Position numbers and translations under genes: made by a program. From assembly GCA_905182985.1 (NCBI GenBank), contig CAJJDN010000036.1, positions 374,982-438,981 of the forward strand: a DNA stretch of 64,000 nt. The letters are read 5' to 3'. The DNA is from Paramecium sonneborni (taxonomy: Eukaryota; Ciliophora; Oligohymenophorea; Peniculida; Parameciidae). This document shows positions 22,469-39,404 of the stretch, piece by piece (position 1 is the stretch's first letter; every line of letters begins with the position of its first letter). The notes beneath the pieces were generated by a model. That model was not told where the DNA came from. It was given only the letters and a program-made list of their open reading frames with translations, and made no database searches.

Positions 22469-25400
22469 TCACCACTCCCCCTCTTCAAATAAACTATCAT
22501 CTTCATCATCTTCTCTATTTCTTCTATGTCGAGCATTCGGATCTAGATTTACTCTAGGATCAGCATTCATACTATCACAATCGAAATTAATTGCTGTTAG
22601 TAATTACTTTTTTAAAATCTAAATAATAAATATAATTTAATACATCTTTACTAGAATAGTTTGGTAATTCTAAATTAAAGAAACATGTATCTGCTTTTGG
22701 TAGAGCTTTATTTGGTTATTTAGTATTAACAGTTGAAGGTTTAATCATGAATCTTATTTAGTTTCGATCAAATTCTTCATCATTAGCTGGTAATCTTTCT
22801 TGACCCCAACAAAACTTTATAAATCTCAACTTTTCTTATTCTGATAACTCATAGAGGGCTTCCCAAAAGTATTTGACTCTTTCACTATTTTCATTTAAAT
22901 CACCAGAGTATCTAGTATGCCTTTTTAATAGATCTACATCTACAATAGGTCTTCCACATACCCATAATTCTAAATCTTCTGCTGAAACCCCTATTTTAAA
23001 TATAAATAAAAAATTACAATTTAATAAAGGTGAAGGAATTATTTTAACTAATCCTTTGATTAGGTTTTCACATTATAATTCACTTTCAGTACATTTAACT
23101 TCTATCAATTTATTTATGTATTCAAGTCTTTCTTCATATTTTACTGGTATTTTACTACCATTCTATAATTTAATATATCTATATAAATTACTTCTTTTAA
23201 TTCTTAAACACTTTTATCTGTTCTTAGAGTTACCCAATTTTCAAAAATATTCTCTTCAAATGTTGATTCAGGACATTCTTACATAAAATTAATTAAGTTG
23301 CACATTGTTGCATCAATTTATTCTATATCTTCAAATGTGATTTTCTCACCAACAATTTGTTTCCAAAATATTGATGGTAAATCTAAAGAGAAATGAGTAG
23401 CAGTTCTTATAGCAATTGCCATCAATACTCCTAAGAATTCATATAAATGTAAATAATAATTAGATTTAGCACTTGGATTTAAAACAAACTTATCCTTATG
23501 ATTACCTAATTTTGCTTGATTATTTGTTGATGGATATAATAATAATTAAGATGATTATAATTCCTTACTAATATCTGCAAAAAATTATCTATATGGACCA
23601 CTTTCACCTTAAACATCTTCACCTTTAAAATTTACTTCAAATGCCAAAAATGGATCGGTTCCTTATGGTTTTATTGGTCTCAATAAAGTTGGTGGTATAT
23701 TTTTCATTTATTCATATGCCATTGTAAATAAGAAATCCTATTAATTTGTTCTTCCGTTACGGTTTGCTAAACGGATACGTTCAACATTTATTTTAGGTGG
23801 AGAATCTCTACTAATACTTGTTTTATTTAAAACTCTTTAAACAATATCCACTTTTGTTGGTGTCATACACAATTACCTTAAAACTTACATATAGTTTCCC
23901 ATTGATAAAAATATTGTATTTTAATGGAATTATTAAGATGTACCTATTGGAACATCCATATTAATAAATTATCCACAAGCTTCTAAATAGCGATTGAATA
24001 ATTTTATTATAGCCCATGATTATCTTATTATTAATATTGGAGCATTTATAATATCCTAATATTTAGTTAAACAATTAATATAATCTTAATAGTTAATAGC
24101 CTATTCATCTATTTAATTTCTTATATTTTTTGGGTTGTAAACTCTTACAGCCTTTGTTTCTTTGCAAATATCAAATTCAATCAATTTAAGAAGATGTTTC
24201 ATTTATTATATTGGTAGAATTTAAATATTCTTTGGGCTAGTGACTTATTAATAATGAAGATCATAACCTAAAGATTCTAAATATTACCAACTTTCTAATG
24301 AATCCATGCTATTCATTTCTTCTAAGTATTTAGGATTTATTTTTTTTCTGTAATATTCTAATCTATTTTATAAGAATTCATGTAGTATTGATATAGATTG
24401 ATTATTTTTAAGATTATTATTATTATTAGATTACTTAGCAGATTAACAATTTCCTTATGCTTTTTCTAAGACTTATTTGCCAAAATAAATTTAGAAATTG
24501 TTTTCAAGTTTACTTTCTTAGATTTATTACAATTCTTTATTGAGTTCTTGAAGTTTTAATTAACAATCCTAAATTTTTTATTATTGTTACTATTATAATG
24601 GTTATTTAATTGATTTAGGATTATATTTTGATATTAATTATTTTTATTTTTTTTCTAATTATTTATTGAGTTATTTTAAGAGATTTTATTAAACTTCAAT
24701 AGCTGAATTAATTTATTAAAGTTTTTATTACTTTTAATTTTATTAATCAGTATAATAGTTTTTAATTTTATCTTTAATTTTTTCAATAAGATCATCAAAG
24801 AATTATCCTTCTCTTTTATCAGCTTTTTCATCTTCCTCATCAACATTAATTTAAGTTTATTATTATTCTTTTTATTAAGATGAATCTTCAGGTCCTTTAT
24901 AAGGAATTTTATTAGCAGGTGCTGGATTTTCACACATAGCACATTATTAAGAATCCCAGACATTTTCAGCGAAAGTACACATTTCACATTCCCATAATTT
25001 AACAGATTCTTAGAGAGGTTCAGGAGGGAGTTATATTTCAACATTTTCTAAATTTAATAATTAAAATCCATCAATTAGAATGATAGTTTATTTTGACTTT
25101 TTAAAAATGTCTATAGAAGGATTTAAAATTCTAACTTATTGTTCTTGTAATACATCTTGTATATCACATGGTAATTCATTCATATAAATTAAATGATTCC
25201 ATTGATTTATTTATAACATGCCATTAATTTGTTCAATTTATTCATTGTATAAAGATTTACCACATTTAATAAATTCTGCAATTTAGATAATATATCTATA
25301 AGAATTTAACCAATCTGGAATCTAAATTTTAGTTTTATTAGGAATAGCTAAAGCTAATAATTCAGTAATATCTTATAGATAAGATGAATATAAAACATTT

Positions 25401-28400
25401 GGTTCTGCTTTTTAAATATTATATATTTTGACAGCATCATTAACTAAATAGGATAGAAATTCATCTTTTAAAGTTTCATCTGTCATTGTTTACATTTTTC
25501 GAACATTTCTGATTAATAATTTAATAATGGATTGATTTAAAATATGAGGTTGTGTATGATATACTTTTTCTAAAAGTTAATTAATGGTTTTTATATTTTA
25601 AATATCTTTATTTTTAATAAAGATCGTACTCATTTAATCAATAACATAACATACAGTATTCCATAAAGTAGGAATCTTGTAAACAACACAAGGTAAACGA
25701 GAAACACATTATTTTTATTAATAAATAGGTAAAGCTTCTCCATTAAAATAATATTCACAATAAACAGTTTTTTAATTTAAAATAATAGGTGATAATCTAC
25801 CTCTAGTTTCTTTACCACTACTTATAGTATAAAAATCATTGATGCCCAATCTATCTTTAAAGAAATTGATTCCAGAACAAGTACATAAAGTAGCATCATT
25901 TTTAAAAACAATAGCTAAACCAGCAATATCAAGATCTGAGTTAAGTTCTAAAGGTTTTTTATGAGATTTAACTAAATCTAGAATTAATTTGTTATTATTA
26001 ACAAATTATTAAATAGAATCAAATGATTTAGATAACCAAGTGAATATTAATTCTGGATTAGAAAGAAATTGATTTAATTTTTAATTAGTTTTGGTGTTAT
26101 CATCAATTAATTATTCAGTAAGCCAACCATTAATACATGAACCTTCAAATTACATGGCCAGTTATAAATATGTAATAGGGTCTACATTAACAGTTTAACT
26201 CATTAATATATATAATAATCTGGCTTATTTACTAAGTTCTAAGTCTAATTCTTTATTATATTCTTTTAAAATAGTTTCTGATTAATATGCATTAGCATTA
26301 GGTGGAATGTATAATTAGACTTATTTGAGAGCACTTACTGGGAACCAAGTAGCATACAGTTAAGAATTATTAATATCCATATGTGTAATTAGAATAGAGG
26401 ACGATCTTTAATCAACACCAATAATTTATCCACAAATAAAGGTTTAACCTTGCTTTTTATAATGTAAATATTCTTTAGAGTATAATTATTCTGATGTTTT
26501 ATCAATAAGTCTACATAACACATATTATCCAGCTTAGACTTCTTCAATTGTCAAAGTACTCCAATCATGATTAGATTCAGGAATTACAACACCATTAGGC
26601 ATTCTTTAATCGCATACTATGTATGCTATTTCCAATGCTCTATGTTATTCTCCTTTTCTTAATTATTAACGTATTTATTCAAAGAAGTCCTCTATTTCAT
26701 ATGGTCTTAAAGAACCCTTAACATAATCGTATATTTTAGGTAATATATTTTTCTCCCAATATTGCACTAATTTAAGTTCATTTGATACGATACAAGCTTC
26801 AGGCAATGATTACATATAAGTACTACCTACTATAATAGTGTTATCAACATTCTCTACAAAAGGTTCAATCTTTTATTCTTCTTATTCAACTTATTAAGGT
26901 TATTATAAGAATTTGATAGATTTAGTTATTTCTATAGGAAAGAAATAATTAGGTTATAATTTGCTATCAATTAATCTTTCCCAAGCTTGAATGAATTTAT
27001 TATCTCCTTAATAGAGTGTAGCTAAATTTAATATTTTATTTATTATTCTCTCTACATTAAATCCTCTCCATTATAATTTACTTGCTATTATTAAAAGATT
27101 CCTGAGTATAAATTTATCATTCTCTTTTTCTATTAATTCTATGATTTATTCTTAAGATATCATTTATGGAATATCTTATTGTATTAGTTCAATTTCATCC
27201 AATTTAACTATCTAAAGATTAAGTTTATCATCATTATTAGAAAGCAGTCTTAATTCCTTTTATCCACAATAATCTCCTCCAGAAACAATATATTGTTTAT
27301 CATGTGATTTATGTTTTTTAATTTAAACCGGTATTCCTGGAGCTATTTATATTAATTATTATGACAGAATAGTTGTATATCCTAATTTATAATATTTATT
27401 TTAATTTGTAACATCAATTTATGAGTGACATAACAATTGACTTAATTCATAAATTAATTAACCTACTATTTATCCATTCACTAATTATTATGTGAATGAT
27501 GAACTTCGATTAATTTCATTATAAAAATTAACACTTGTATTTCCATATGGTAATAATGTAATATAATCCATTCTAAACTCATAAGACTAAAACGTATATA
27601 CATCACAAACACTCACTGTCATCTAAGATTTTCCATTTGTTGGTTAAGGTGGTATTTAAGCAGGTGCTTTCTATGGTTATGATTTACTCTTTGGAGGTGC
27701 TATCTCTTTAATCGCTCCTATCAATATATATTTATTTGGATCTGCTTTATTTTTGAATTCCTCTGATAAATCATTCATAGGTATATTTGGTAATGTTCCA
27801 TTTAATGCTGATTAAATCAACTCTATTAATACTTATGCTTTTTAATATGTAAATATCTCACTAAATGCTATACAACCATAAACTGTTAATAAACTACCAT
27901 AATTCTTTATTTCCTTTATATGAGAATGAATCCTTGTTATAAAATTCCTTTATCGCAAAAATGCTTATTCATCTGGAAATGCCTTTATATCTTCATTTTA
28001 TTTGTATAATTCTTCATATAATCTTTCCAATTCCTAAAAATTTAAAGGTCTCCAATACTTTTTTATCTATTTCTTTACTCTACCAGATGAATGTTTTTTA
28101 TTATCTGATGGTCCACTCTTCATATCACTATATAAATTGCTATAATTAAATCCCCATCCTAATAAATAATCATTTTATTAAATTTCAGGCTAAGTCATTA
28201 ATACTCTCTCTAATAATTTATATTATTGTTGTTATTGTTATCTTTATGATTAAAACTCTGTCTATTATGCAATTACCTCTTGTTATTATGTCTTTTATTC
28301 TTCTCTCTTCTTCTCTTTCTCTTTCATTTCCAAATATTCTTAATATGTTTATGGCAATTTCAATTTCAAATTTGGATACAATTCCTCCCACCAATATAAT

Positions 28401-31400
28401 ATCTTTAATAAAATAGATATTTCTTCCTCTTAACACAAATGCAATATTACTCTATACTATTATGGATTATTCTAATCATAATTTGTATTTGATTAATTCA
28501 TCTTTTTTTATACATTTACTAATTCATTTTACAATTATATATTAATATTTTAATTACTTGTATCTTCATCTTAATTCACTAATTAACCTACACGTTCAAT
28601 TAATGTCTAACTAAAATATAACTCTTTATTCTCCTGTAACACCTTCACCTATTATTAATTACAATTCTCATAATAAAACCATACATATTTTGGAGTATAC
28701 TTCATCTTGTTCAAATTAATACTACTAAAATACTTAGAAATCCTTATTGCTAATCTCATCGTTGATGGAGTATTTGTATGATGTAAGATAAAAAAAATCA
28801 ATTTTATTAACGATGATGGAACATCTTAATTTTAATGAATTATCAAATAATCTAAAATATTTGTTAGCAAAAAATTCACTCTCTTTACTCCTATTAAATC
28901 GTTCAATTTTGTTAGAAGTCTACAATTTACTTCATCTCCCTATAATTATATTCCTAATTCTTATGACAAAATTTATATTAATTATTAAAGAATATCATCA
29001 GTCATCAAATTGTCAGTTATTATGTACAATGTCTCTTTGACATTATTTAAGATGTTTTAACTCAAAATAGCAACAGATTAATATTATTGATCTAAATTAA
29101 CAAAAGCCAAACTTAATAATCCAGTTATGATAATATTATTTAAAAATTACTTAAAAATAGGATTAAAATGAGGATTGTAATCATGTTCTCTACTCTTCCA
29201 TAAAATATTATTATCAACTTAAAATAATTGATTAATTTCACAAAGAGTCATACATATGATTTTTAATTATTCAAGCAAATTTCCATCAATTTATTAGGTG
29301 ATTGCTTGATTTAAATATGTAGCATAATCATTTTTTATAGATTACATTAGATAATTTAATCTTTTTACTACTTCTTACAGTAGAATCTCTTTTATATTAG
29401 AACTGGCAAATTCAATTTTATAATTCATAATGTCTTAACATAAGATTCCTCCGCTTTATCCTTAGAATTCATTGAGAAATTTAAGAGAAGCAATTCTTCT
29501 TATACATCTTCTATTATGTAAATCCATGACTTAAATTAAAGATTCATTAACATTTTATTATAGAAATAGTATGACAGATTTAACAGGAGGAATATCAAAG
29601 GATTCAGCAGAAATTTAGTTTAAATTAACATTATGAAGAACTTTCCATTTCTAATAACTATCTAGCCATTATCTGAATTTTAATAACTTTTAACTGTCAA
29701 TGTGTTTATCATCTATTTAATGGGATATTGATCTTTCAATACCAAGAGGTTTTAATTATTTAATACTGCCAGAATCAACAGATTGTTAAGATTTAATTTA
29801 GATCTATTATTATTAACCTACTAATTAAACATTACTGATATTGAATAGGATTAAAATTCTTTTTTTAATGATTTAAACAATATATTGATATGGATTTACT
29901 AGATCTAATTTAGAATCTCTAATTTTTCCTAAAATATTATTATATATTTATCGTAATGATAAATTTGGATTGTTTTCAATAATTGTCAAATTTTATTAAG
30001 TGCATATTTTATAAATCATATCACTATTTCCTTCCAATCTTTTTTAAAGCATATCCCAAAGTATATTTTCAATAGATTCATTAATTTATTTTAATTTTTA
30101 TTATTCCATAAGTTCAGTAGCTTATAATGACATTCCTTCATAATTTTATTAGTATTCAATCATAGTCTCTACTTCTTTAAGCATATAATTGATGACATCA
30201 TTTCTAGCTTCTTATAACATATCGATATGATTTTCTAAGTTTAAGAGATTAATTTCATCTAATAATCCACTATGATATAAAGTGACCAAAATAACTAGCA
30301 TTTCAATTTGTTTAAATTCTTCAATGTGTGCTTTCATCGCAGATTTTTATTTAGCAGTTCTATATTAAAATGAATCCGTAAATTAACTAACAACATCAGA
30401 AATAACTTTGTAGAATTCTCCTTTTTTGTCTAAGATTTAGGAAAGATATTTATTTTATTATTGAGCTAATTAAAGAAGATCAATATTAATTTTCTAAATT
30501 TCTCTACTTTTATAATTGATTTTGATTAGATCTCTCTTCAATTATTAATATTTATTTTTAAGTATAGGATTTGCTCCAGCATTTTCATGTAATAATGTTG
30601 CATCATCATAATTCATATTTGAAATAGATAATTAGCCTAAAACTTTGATAAGATGTTTATCATATTAAAATCCTGCTCTTCCATTTTTCAAAATATTCCA
30701 TTTTAATAAATGATTATTGTTTTCTTCAGATTAAGTTCTATTTTCATTTAAACCTAATAGAGATTAAATGTTTTCTATAATAACCATATGTAAAACATTG
30801 CTAACATGATAAGTATCTCCATAAACTGGACGAATAGTAATTTTAAATCCCCATCTACTAAGTGAATGTTCATTTCTAACTTATCCACTTGGACTAAAAT
30901 CAGCTTAGATAACATTTCCAAGCATTAAAATTGGTCTTTTTGTACTTAATTTTCCAGAAATTCTATATGATACTCCCATAGGATCTTTTAATTTAGTTTA
31001 TAATCCAAAAGGACCACTATGAGGAGAATACCAAGAATTAATTGTTAAGAAATCATGAGCTTAATCACTAGAACATCTTGGATCAAATTCTACTGCTAAA
31101 GCTAAAGCACCTGGAAAATAGGTATCTTCAAAAGTTTAGACTTTCTATCTTTCATAAGGATGACTAGTTTCAAATACTTTATATCCTATAGGATCTATGC
31201 CTTAACTTCTATATGGAGTTGTAGGCATTTCTATATTTTAATTTATTTACATTAATATTTATAAAAGACTACAATCTATAGGACATTATAAAACTGGAGA
31301 TAAAAATAATTAAAGTAAAAAATGAGTCAGAAAATTATGTTTAATTATTAATTCTTTTACTTCTTTATTGCTTACTCCTAATTCGAAAACTTATAATATA

Positions 31401-34349
31401 TTAAATGCTAATTTATGTTATACTTCCCATTCATTATTTTCGTTAAATGCCATATTAAATATCATATTTAAAAATTACCATTTTGTTATATCACATTATA
31501 TTGCCCATTCTTTTGCTAAAATCCAAAATTATTGATTTATTTTTGATATATCACAATCTACAAAATATCCTTTTGGATAAACCTTTTTAAATAGCTTAAC
31601 ACTTTAAACTACATCAATTAATAATCTAGGTAATGGTTCTATCAAAAAATGTTAAGCTCCTTTTTTATGGATAAATGATTTAAAATCTCCATCTAAGTTT
31701 ACATTTTTAGATTTTAATTTTAATATTGCAGATTCTGTTTCTGTTTATATGCTTGAATATGTCGATATAATATTTTATAATAATTGAGTATCTCCTAATT
31801 TTAGATATTACAACTAAAGGGAATTTGAACACATAAATAATGTCCATCCTTTTATAAAAATATTCCTGTGTAATTCATTTTACCAATTTTATATCAAATA
31901 TTCTCCTATCTCTTTTAATATATCATAAACTCCTACATTTAATAAAATTGATATTTCACTATATTAAACCCAATATTATAAAAGTTAAAGATATTGAACT
32001 TTATGAAATCTCTTGAACAATTACCAAATCTATTTCAATTCTTCGTAAGTACCTTCTACACAAAATGCATAAACCTTTTTTAATTCTACCTCTGTTCTAC
32101 TATCATTGATCGATCGAAGTGATTTATTTATTCTTTAGATGCATTTAGATTTTTCACTTTTCAATTTCTTAACTTCATCTTCAGAGAAATGCTCACTAAT
32201 ACTTTTTAAATTCTTTAACATTATTTAATAAGCCACATACCAATCATTCAATCTCCATTCTTAATCGTAACGATATTCTTATTATTAAAGTAGAAAATTA
32301 ACTACTTCTTCATCAAAAGTTGTTGCTGGACTTAAATTCAGATTTAAAGGTCGATGAACAAAATCAGATCCTATAGTAACTAAAGCAGGAAATTATAAAT
32401 CTGTAGAGTTCCATTAAATATGCATAACATAAAATCTTTTAGTATTATGTTCATAAGAAACAATATAATTAGGATTTTAATAGAATTCATTAAAGTATTT
32501 ATTGACAGTTGTGATATAAGTACCTTTTAGAGGTAGATTAGAAGCAGGAGGTTTTTTGGATGAATAATGATCTCTAAGATTGAAATCATCTTTAGCTTGA
32601 TCAAGTTCTTTTTCTTATGCTGGATCTTTAGAGAAAATCTTGATTCCAGATTCAAAATAAGCTGTCACATATTTTTTATCCATAGTCCAAATGATATTAC
32701 TAATAATTTAAGGTTGAAGGATTGATCCTTCCTTACATCCAATATCAGCACTACTCTTTACTTATTTGGCTGAAATATCAGTAGTAATTTCAGCTTGGCA
32801 AAGTAATGTTTATTTTGAAACAGAGACAGTAGTTTTGTTTCTTTCTTTTTCTCCTTCTTCAACCAACCATTAAGCTGCATTTTGCATATCATTTTTATTA
32901 AGATTCAAAGCTTTGCTTATTTCAGCTTTACTAAAATATCCTTAAAAAGATTCATATAATTCAGCCAAAAGTTTTTTATCAGATTCTTCTTCATTTTAAA
33001 CATTTCCAGTTGGTTTATTCAAATCAAATTCAAAAAGGATAAAATCCATAATTTTAACAGTGTTATCAGCAGGTTAATGTTCAGCGTCTTTCTTTTTTGA
33101 TGATCTTGCATTTGAAGGTGTTGGTTCTCTAGTTTTTGCTGGTGTTCCTTCAATTTTTGTAATATTGAGCTTTCTTCCAATAATAAATAATTTTTCTCCA
33201 TCTGTAATAAGTGGATAGTTTTTATTTATAGCTTACATTTATGGATGTTAAAATAATTCTGGACAATGTAGAGTCATTTAACTTAAAATTTAAAAAGTAT
33301 CAGGACAAATTATATCTAAAGTTCCATTTTATTATTTGAGATATAATTTATTTTGTAGAAATACCCATTAGACATCGTCTTATTTTTTAATAGGTTGATG
33401 TAGATATACTTTACCAGCAACAGTACCACCTTCGCCTGTACCTATTTTATACATTCCACCTACAGGAGAACTCACTAATATGTACAAATAAGATTGGGAG
33501 GATGTCATAGTCATTTAATGATAATTTAACTTTGTAAATTGCTACAATTAAGTTATAGTAAATCCTCCTTGATCACATAAAGATCTCATATAGTGAAGAT
33601 GTCTACTCTTTTATTAGAATTTTGGCAACTTAATTATTTCTTTCAAATTTAAATCGCAAAGACTCAACATATACTTAAATGTTCCAACTCTCAATGCATA
33701 ATCTATAAAAACCTTTGATAATAATTTATGATCTATTTCCTTTACTAATCTCTATAAATTTTTATCTATGCTTTGTCTATCATAATCTGGTTCATAAAAG
33801 AGAGACAATAGTTCTTATTTGCATAGTGATTTATGAAAATCTTCTAATCCCCAAGGCCATTTTGGTGGATTGGATTAAAGAGCAGAACTATTTGTCACTC
33901 CTTAACATTATTTAAATACTTCATATGTACATTCATGATCTAAAATTACATATGCTGTGTCTTACATTATGCCATTACAATTGGTTTCTCTATTTTACTT
34001 TTATTGATCTTATTTAGCATCATACTAGCTCTACTAAAGTATTCGTTCTTAGAGTTCAACAGACTCTCTGTCAATTGTCTAGATGAATGCTATATTAAAT
34101 TAAAATAATCCTATCTGCTTAAATAACAATACTTCACTACCTTAATTTAATATATGCTGATCTTGTAAACTCAACTTGCTCTAGAAATGCATCAAACCCT
34201 TAAACTTCTTCACTTTTTGTTAAAGACTTTTCTGATAATCCATCTGTTTCTTTCATTGATAACAAATATAACCAATCTAAATTCCCAATCAATAAACTAG
34301 CATCCAAAAAACTAAGTGATGTGCTAGGAATATGTTATGGAAAGCTCAT
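22469..34349 (-). CDS. giant HECT-domain E3 ubiquitin ligase, HECTD4-like
   Basis: One reverse-strand gene of almost 12 kb, about 3,900 residues, with many 20-30 nt introns. The C-terminal HECT domain is clear: 'DLELWVCGRPIVDVDLLKRH', 'VKYFWEALYELSEQEKLRF', 'FCWGQERLPA' and 'LPKADTCFFNLELPNY', where the catalytic Cys is codon 22685-22683. An acidic tail follows. Near 24,950 sits a RanBP2-type zinc finger ('LWECEMCTFAENVWDSQQC' then CxxC). Around 31,050 there is a beta-sandwich-like 'LALAVEFDPRC' to 'RWGFKITIRP' block, and near 33,430 'MYKIGTGEGGTVAGKVYL'. Size and order suggest a HECTD4-like ligase; that assignment is from memory and not certain. ATG 34349-34347 gives 'MSFPQHIPSTSLSFLDA'. The sampled stretches stay open; full contiguity was not proven codon by codon. 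Confidence 0.85.
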
Positions 34350-35018
34350 TAAATTTATTTTTTTAATATTAAAACATCACCATTATTTAATTATGGATAT
34401 CAAGTATCTTTATAAACTAAGATGATTAGGAATATATAAATATCAATCACAAATCACTCAAATATATACATTTTACTTATTTAACAATCAATTTATTCTT
34501 TTATTAATTTTTTTTCTAATTATTCTCTCTCTTCTATTTAAATTCCTGAAAAATATTTCTATAAACTAAATACCAATAATCCGCTTTTCATTATTTGCTA
34601 TATTCAAACAAGGTAATTAGAATCTAAATTTCAAATCAAAGTTGACTTAATGCATTTTACAAATTATATTAAGAAAGTTACAAATAATTTAACAAAACGA
34701 TGATAATAATGTTATTAACTATTTTGAATTAGTGAAAGCATGATTAAAACTTATTTATATTCAATATTCAATTACTATTCAAAAAAGTAACTTTTTATTT
34801 AAAGTTTTTTTAGAAATGTTTCATATTATACGGTTCTTATAAATATTTTTGATAGTTAATTCTTTCGGTTAGACCTTTGAACTCTATCGTTTTCAAGTCA
34901 TAAATACTGTATATGAATTTATTTAATAAATTCAAAAATAATTAGTTTTTTTTTGCGCCAAAAGTATAAATTGTGGCAAAGTTCATACATAAAGTTTGTT
35001 AATAATAAAATAAATAAA
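34350..35018. other. 669 bp divergent promoter region (HECT / MCM3)
   Basis: AT-rich spacer between two outward-facing start codons. No coding sequence was seen. It holds the E2F-type site listed separately, close to the MCM3 end. Confidence 0.6.
34951..34963 (+). promoter_or_regulatory. E2F/DP-type site upstream of MCM3
   Basis: The sequence TTTTGCGCCAAAA contains GCGCCAAA (34955-34962), the exact reverse complement of the E2F consensus half-site TTTGGCGC. It is an island of G+C in an AT-rich spacer, 57 bp before the MCM3 start codon. MCM genes are classic E2F targets, and ciliates have E2F/DP proteins. Confidence 0.65.
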
Positions 35019-37535
<2,517 letters not shown>

Positions 37536-37643
37536 TTTTTGGATTGTTTTTTTTTTCAAGCAAATTTAATCTATTTTTTTGTTCAAACATATTTCCTTAT
37601 TATTTATTACATTAAAATTTATATCTTTTTTAAAAAATATATA

Positions 37644-38178
37644 ATGGCAGACGTCTAAACATAAAGAGCTTTTCAAAAGCAAGAAGGTATCTTCCAAAAC
37701 TCAAAAAAGCTTTTGGCTAAGAAGACATCAAAAGGAGTTAGATATTGGAAAGAAGTTGGACTTGGATTCAAAGTACCAAAGGAAGCTATTGAAGGACATT
37801 ATATTGATAAGAAATGTCCATTTACAGGAAATGTTAGTGTCAGAGGAGCTATCTTAAAGTATCATATTAATTAAATAATTAAATCAGAGGAATTGTCATC
37901 TCAACCAAAATGACCAGAACAATTATTATTAGAAGAGATTATCTACATTATGTTGCCAAATACAATAGATATGAAAAAAGACATAGAAATGTTCCTGTTC
38001 ATATTTCACCAGCTTTTGGACCTGTTAAAGAAGGAGATATTGTTGTTTGCGGATAATGCAGGTATCTTATTTATTCAATTTATTCAGACCATTATCTAAA
38101 ACTGTTAGATTCAATGTTTTGAAAGTCATCCCTAATGAAATTATTGGTAACGTTAGAAAGCAATTTGTTTTATTTTGA
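37644..38178 (+). CDS. RPS11: small ribosomal subunit protein uS17 (RPS11)
   Basis: Cytosolic 40S protein, about 160 residues. Family blocks run end to end: '[17 protein letters not shown]', '[19 protein letters not shown]', '[16 protein letters not shown]', '[20 protein letters not shown]' and '[19 protein letters not shown]'. Two introns (about 29 nt near 37859-37887 and 26 nt near 38061-38086) sit where the family sequence would otherwise break. TGA 38176-38178. It faces the unknown gene at 38235 with 56 bp between stops. Confidence 0.96.
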
Positions 38179-38234
38179 TTTCATAATCAATAGTACATTA
38201 TATAAAATTTGATAATTTCTTCAAAATTTTATTC

Positions 38235-39388
38235 TCAATCTTTAAATAATCTAAACCATTTAGAATCTTATTAAGCTTAAGTATTTAATTCCTATTGAGT
38301 TATCCCCGGAGCTTTTACAACATCATCATGACAATAATCAAAAAATCTTTCAGCCTCATTAGATCGATCTGGATCAAGCCCAATTAACAATAAAAAGTCT
38401 ACAAACTATTCTTTGGTTACTAAAATTTATAATTATAATCAATTTTACTATATTTCTCAGGATTAGATTTAAAATTAAACTTTTTATGTTCTGCCCATAA
38501 ACTGAATAAAGTATTTAAATCATAATTCTATTGATCCCCTTTATAAATTATTTTATTATATTTCCTAGCTTTTAGCAAATGATTCATTGTCTTAAAAAAT
38601 TTAAATAAAAATTCTTTCATTTTCTAATAAAATATTGTACATATTTACTAGATTTTTCAAATAAAATTCTTCTCTTTCTTTTTTATTCAATTTTTCTTTT
38701 TATTTATCTTAAGGTTAAATTTATTGTTATTATTAAATAACTTTAGCTGATTAAGGTCTTTTCTTGCCTTCTTATTTCATAACTTTATTAATTCTCAAAG
38801 ATTCAACATGAGTACTCTTATCCCATATATCTGGATGTTTCATTTAAGATTCAACGGAATTCTTTTTAAAAATCTTCTTTATATATATATAAGGATTAGC
38901 TAGATGATCTTACATTAATGGTTTCTCCTTTTCTAACATGGGAGGAGGTCTAATTTAAAAAATTTTCCATACTTTAAATCAATTTTATTTGCTTATAATA
39001 CTAAATCTGCTTGAGGTTCAATTAATGGATCTTCTGGTTTAGGTCTCTACTTTTATTTCATCCTTTAAGCATACCATTCCTATTCTTTTTGTTTGGCTTC
39101 ATTTTTTATGATTCTAGGATCTTCAAATTAATGAATTGGATTTATAATTCCCATTTAAAGTTTTTATCTTTATGATCCTTGAGTAGCTGTGATTTGTTTT
39201 GGTGGTACTTTAACTTCATCTGAAAATACAGGTGGTCGGTTATTATAAACTTGAAGTAATTTTTCTTTCTATTCTTCAGGTGTAAGTTTTGATTGCTCTA
39301 TTCTTGCTTCTTTTTAGTGTCTTGCATATAGGGATAAATTCTAATTGGAATGAAGCTGGGAATTTATATTAGAATATATATCTGACAT
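38235..39388 (-). CDS. unknown charged protein with EF-hand-like end
   Basis: Unrecognised, about 355 residues. ATG 39388-39386 gives 'MSDIYSNINSQLHSNQ'. The body is Lys/Glu/Gln-rich and Pro-dotted ('NNRPPVFSDEVKVPPKQ', 'QRPKPEDPLIEPQ'), in the style of ciliary or cytoskeletal proteins. The C-terminus has 'TKEQFVDFLLLIGLDPDRSN', which resembles one EF-hand-like helix-loop, then 'CHDDVVKAPG' and ends 'WFRLFKD'. Introns: 23 nt near 38970, about 25 nt near 38640, and 29 nt near 38430. Its start codon lies only 16 bp from the RING-H2 gene's start. Confidence 0.65.
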
Positions 39389-39404
39389 AATTAATATTAA
39401 TTCA

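Noticed and set aside
22873..23286. Forward 137-codon ORF
   Set aside because: Antisense shadow of the HECT domain; the reverse frame carries conserved HECT motifs.
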